Positions 62,416 to 64,000 of a stretch of 64,000 bases of DNA are shown piece by piece. Below the pieces are notes generated by a model. That model made no database searches, was not told the DNA's origin, and saw only the letters and a program-made list of their open reading frames with translations. The DNA is taken from contig JAWKWE010000005.1 in the NCBI GenBank assembly GCA_041397645.1, positions 310,001 through 374,000 on the forward strand, in the 5' to 3' direction. The stretch's first letter is position 1. Each line of letters opens with the position of its first letter. The stretch is from Hyphomicrobiaceae bacterium. Lineage in GTDB: Bacteria; Pseudomonadota; Alphaproteobacteria; Rhizobiales; Hyphomicrobiaceae. The position numbers and the translations under genes are program-made.

Positions 62416-63303
62416 ATGACCAAGACCATCGAGCCATCGCGCGATATCGCACGCCTTATCGAGATCATGGCGGCGTTGCGCACGCCGGTTACCGGATGCC
62501 CCTGGGACCTGGCGCAGAACTTCGAGACGATTGCGCCCTATACGCTCGAAGAAGCCTACGAGGTGGCGGACGCGATTGAGCGTCGCGATCTCGACGATCT
62601 CAAGGATGAGCTGGGTGACCTCCTTTTGCAGGTCGTCTATCACGCCCGCATGGGAGAAGAAGCTGGTGCGTTCTCATTTGGTGACGTCGTCGAGGGCGTG
62701 ACCGCGAAGATGATACGGCGTCATCCTCATGTCTTCGGAGACGAAACGGCACGGTCGCCCGGCGCGGTTGACGGTATCTGGGCCAAGATCAAGGCTGAAG
62801 AAAAAGCGCTGAAGTTGGAAGCCGGGAAAGCTCAGACAGAACACCGCTCCATTCTGGCGGATATTCCGGCCGCCCTTCCTGGCCTGACACGCGCGATAAA
62901 GTTGCAGGACAAAGCCGCGCGCGTGGGTTTCGATTGGCCAGGTCTGACGCCTGTGTTCGACAAGGTGCGCGAGGAACTCGCCGAGCTGGAAGAAGTTGCG
63001 TTGCCGGATGCGAGCGCCCCTGTCGCGAATACTGCGCGGCCGGCGCATCCGTTGGAGGCCATCAAAGAAGAGTTCGGCGACCTGCTTTTTGTGATGGCGA
63101 ACGTCGCGCGTCACCTCAAGATCGATCCTGAAGCGGCGTTACGTGGCGCAAATCAGAAATTCGTCCGTCGCTTCAACCACATCGAGACACGTCTGGCAGA
63201 TGAGGGCCGCGCGCCCGCGCAATCCACTCTGGAAGAGATGGATGCGCTTTGGGACGAGGCGAAAGCCCTTGAGAAGGGCCAGGGTAATCCAACTGAGCGT
63301 TAG
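62416..63303 (+). CDS. mazG: Nucleoside triphosphate pyrophosphohydrolase
   Basis: The 295-residue enzyme hydrolyses NTPs to NMP and pyrophosphate. It has the tandem MazG domains: TGCPWDLAQNFETIAPYTLEEAYEV with DELGDLLLQVVYHARM in the first, and VREELAELEE with EEFGDLLFVMANVAR in the second. The start 62416 (MTKTIEPSRD) fits the family; the frame open to 62305 does not. It is convergent with the next gene. Confidence 0.93.
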   Translation: MTKTIEPSRDIARLIEIMAALRTPVTGCPWDLAQNFETIAPYTLEEAYEVADAIERRDLDDLKDELGDLLLQVVYHARMGEEAGAFSFGDVVEGVTAKMIRRHPHVFGDETARSPGAVDGIWAKIKAEEKALKLEAGKAQTEHRSILADIPAALPGLTRAIKLQDKAARVGFDWPGLTPVFDKVREELAELEEVALPDASAPVANTARPAHPLEAIKEEFGDLLFVMANVARHLKIDPEAALRGANQKFVRRFNHIETRLADEGRAPAQSTLEEMDALWDEAKALEKGQGNPTER

Positions 63304-64000
63304 CCACACAGACGCAACAATGCGTCGTGCAGTGGATCGAGACCCTCAGCAGGAGGGCGAAGAGGCAATAGAGCACCCATGCCTTTCGCACGCCAATAGG
63401 GCTTCCACAAATGTGCCCATGTCCGTGCGTCAGGTGAGTCCATTGCCTTTGTCGTCACAGGATGTGGCTCGCTCCAGCCGCCGAGCCAGACTTGTACCGC
63501 CTGCCAAACGCGATGAGGAACGTCCGCGTTTGCCACGGCGCGCAATTGTGCAGAGCGTGGACGGCCGTTAGGCATGATGCAAACTTCCAGCGTTGCCATG
63601 CGCGATCCGATTTCGTCGCGTAAGCTCCACAAGAACGAGCTCCCCTTCGCCATCCCGGGTGCGTACGTCGCAACACAATGCTTCATGATCGAGCCCTCCT
63701 CCTCCAGTTCCTGTGGCGTGCGCAGACGCACGAAGGTAATTCCGCAGACTTCGTTTGCATCGTTGGCCAACGCAAGCCTGCTCGCGCGCGCTTGCGTGTA
63801 AAGCACCATTTGAAGTTCACAAAGCCAGCGGCTTGCCAACCTGCACGCCTCGATGGCGCCGAACCGAGGCGTCCATCCCGCTGGCACATAAAGGCCAGCC
63901 CCTTCATGCGGCATGTCTGCGTGCCAAGAGAGCAAGGCCAGAACGGCGACGGCAGCACGCTGCTCGCTGGTTTGGAAAGCCGTGAAGTTGCGCGCTGTCC
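63300..64000 (-). CDS. PcfJ-domain protein, C-terminal part (5' end outside window)
   Basis: The frame is open from the right edge of the window to a stop at 63300, so the N-terminus is missing. The visible 233 residues include LRTPQELEEEGSIMKHCVATYAPGMAKGS and SLRDEIGSRMATLEV, the core of the PcfJ-like family, which pairs a conserved HC motif with a stretch before TLE. PcfJ proteins are seen near plasmid and phage genes and in bacterial chromosomes; their activity is unknown. The stop overlaps the mazG end by four bases. Confidence 0.75.
   Translation of the reverse strand, partial: TARNFTAFQTSEQRAAVAVLALLSWHADMPHEGAGLYVPAGWTPRFGAIEACRLASRWLCELQMVLYTQARASRLALANDANEVCGITFVRLRTPQELEEEGSIMKHCVATYAPGMAKGSSFLWSLRDEIGSRMATLEVCIMPNGRPRSAQLRAVANADVPHRVWQAVQVWLGGWSEPHPVTTKAMDSPDARTWAHLWKPYWRAKGMGALLPLRPPAEGLDPLHDALLRLCG

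Noticed and set aside
1..64000. Search by eye for tRNA, rRNA, insertion sequences and integrase genes at the island edges
   Set aside because: None seen. The gaps at 36437-36481 and 50195-50205 are too short for a tRNA or recombinase remnant.

Overview
This window is a piece of an alphaproteobacterial chromosome, most likely from the order Hyphomicrobiales (Hyphomicrobium-like). I infer this from the high GC content, the protein families, and the conserved blocks fabD-fabG-acpP-fabF-mltG-yicC-gmk, rpsF-rpsR-DUF2232-rplI-dnaB, alr-radA-cvpA-purF and lptF-lptG, lptD-surA-pdxA-rsmA. I saw no rRNA or tRNA gene, CRISPR array or insertion sequence.

Layout: 1-7.8 kb holds the end of a ferredoxin-NADP reductase gene, thrS, a DMT transporter and small secreted or unknown proteins, including a c556-type cytochrome and a cysteine-rich repeat protein. 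7.8-21.4 kb is a long minus-strand housekeeping run (SDR, purF, cvpA, radA, alr, then dnaB, cfa, rplI, DUF2232, rpsR, rpsF). A sulfotransferase/methyltransferase pair is wedged between dnaB and alr. 21.8-25.6 kb holds two paralogous membrane sulfatase-fold proteins. 25.9-36.4 kb holds pepA divergent from the outer-membrane assembly genes lptF, lptG, lptD and surA, followed by pdxA and rsmA.

36.5-50.2 kb is the most interesting part: a tungsten-dependent aldehyde oxidoreductase island lying between rsmA and gmk, which are neighbours in many relatives. It encodes a three-component AOR (Fe-S subunit, tungstopterin subunit, FAD/NADH subunit), a MoaD-like protein coupled to an unknown 98-residue protein, MoeA, a TupABC tungstate importer, and a ModE-type DNA-binding protein that lacks the molbindin domain. 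It also carries a TonB-dependent receptor and a two-gene operon of a TiaS-like protein with a small membrane protein. Four intergenic regions of this island carry a 24-bp inverted repeat with the spacing of the ModE operator (CGYTAK-N12-ATANCG). These sites tie the unknown genes to tungsten supply and cofactor building. A perfect rho-independent terminator sits inside the aor operon just before the FAD-subunit gene, which would fit an enzyme with many catalytic units per FAD subunit.

50.2-57.3 kb is the minus-strand fatty-acid and cell-wall block (fabD to gmk). 57.5-64 kb holds DUF808, an acidic protein, a rhodanese, membrane and secreted unknowns, mazG and the end of a PcfJ-domain gene that leaves the window. 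The likely working model of the island is that an outer-membrane receptor and TupABC bring in tungstate, MoeA and the MoaD-like protein help build the tungstopterin, and AOR oxidises aldehydes to acids with NAD or ferredoxin as acceptor, all under one ModE-like repressor.
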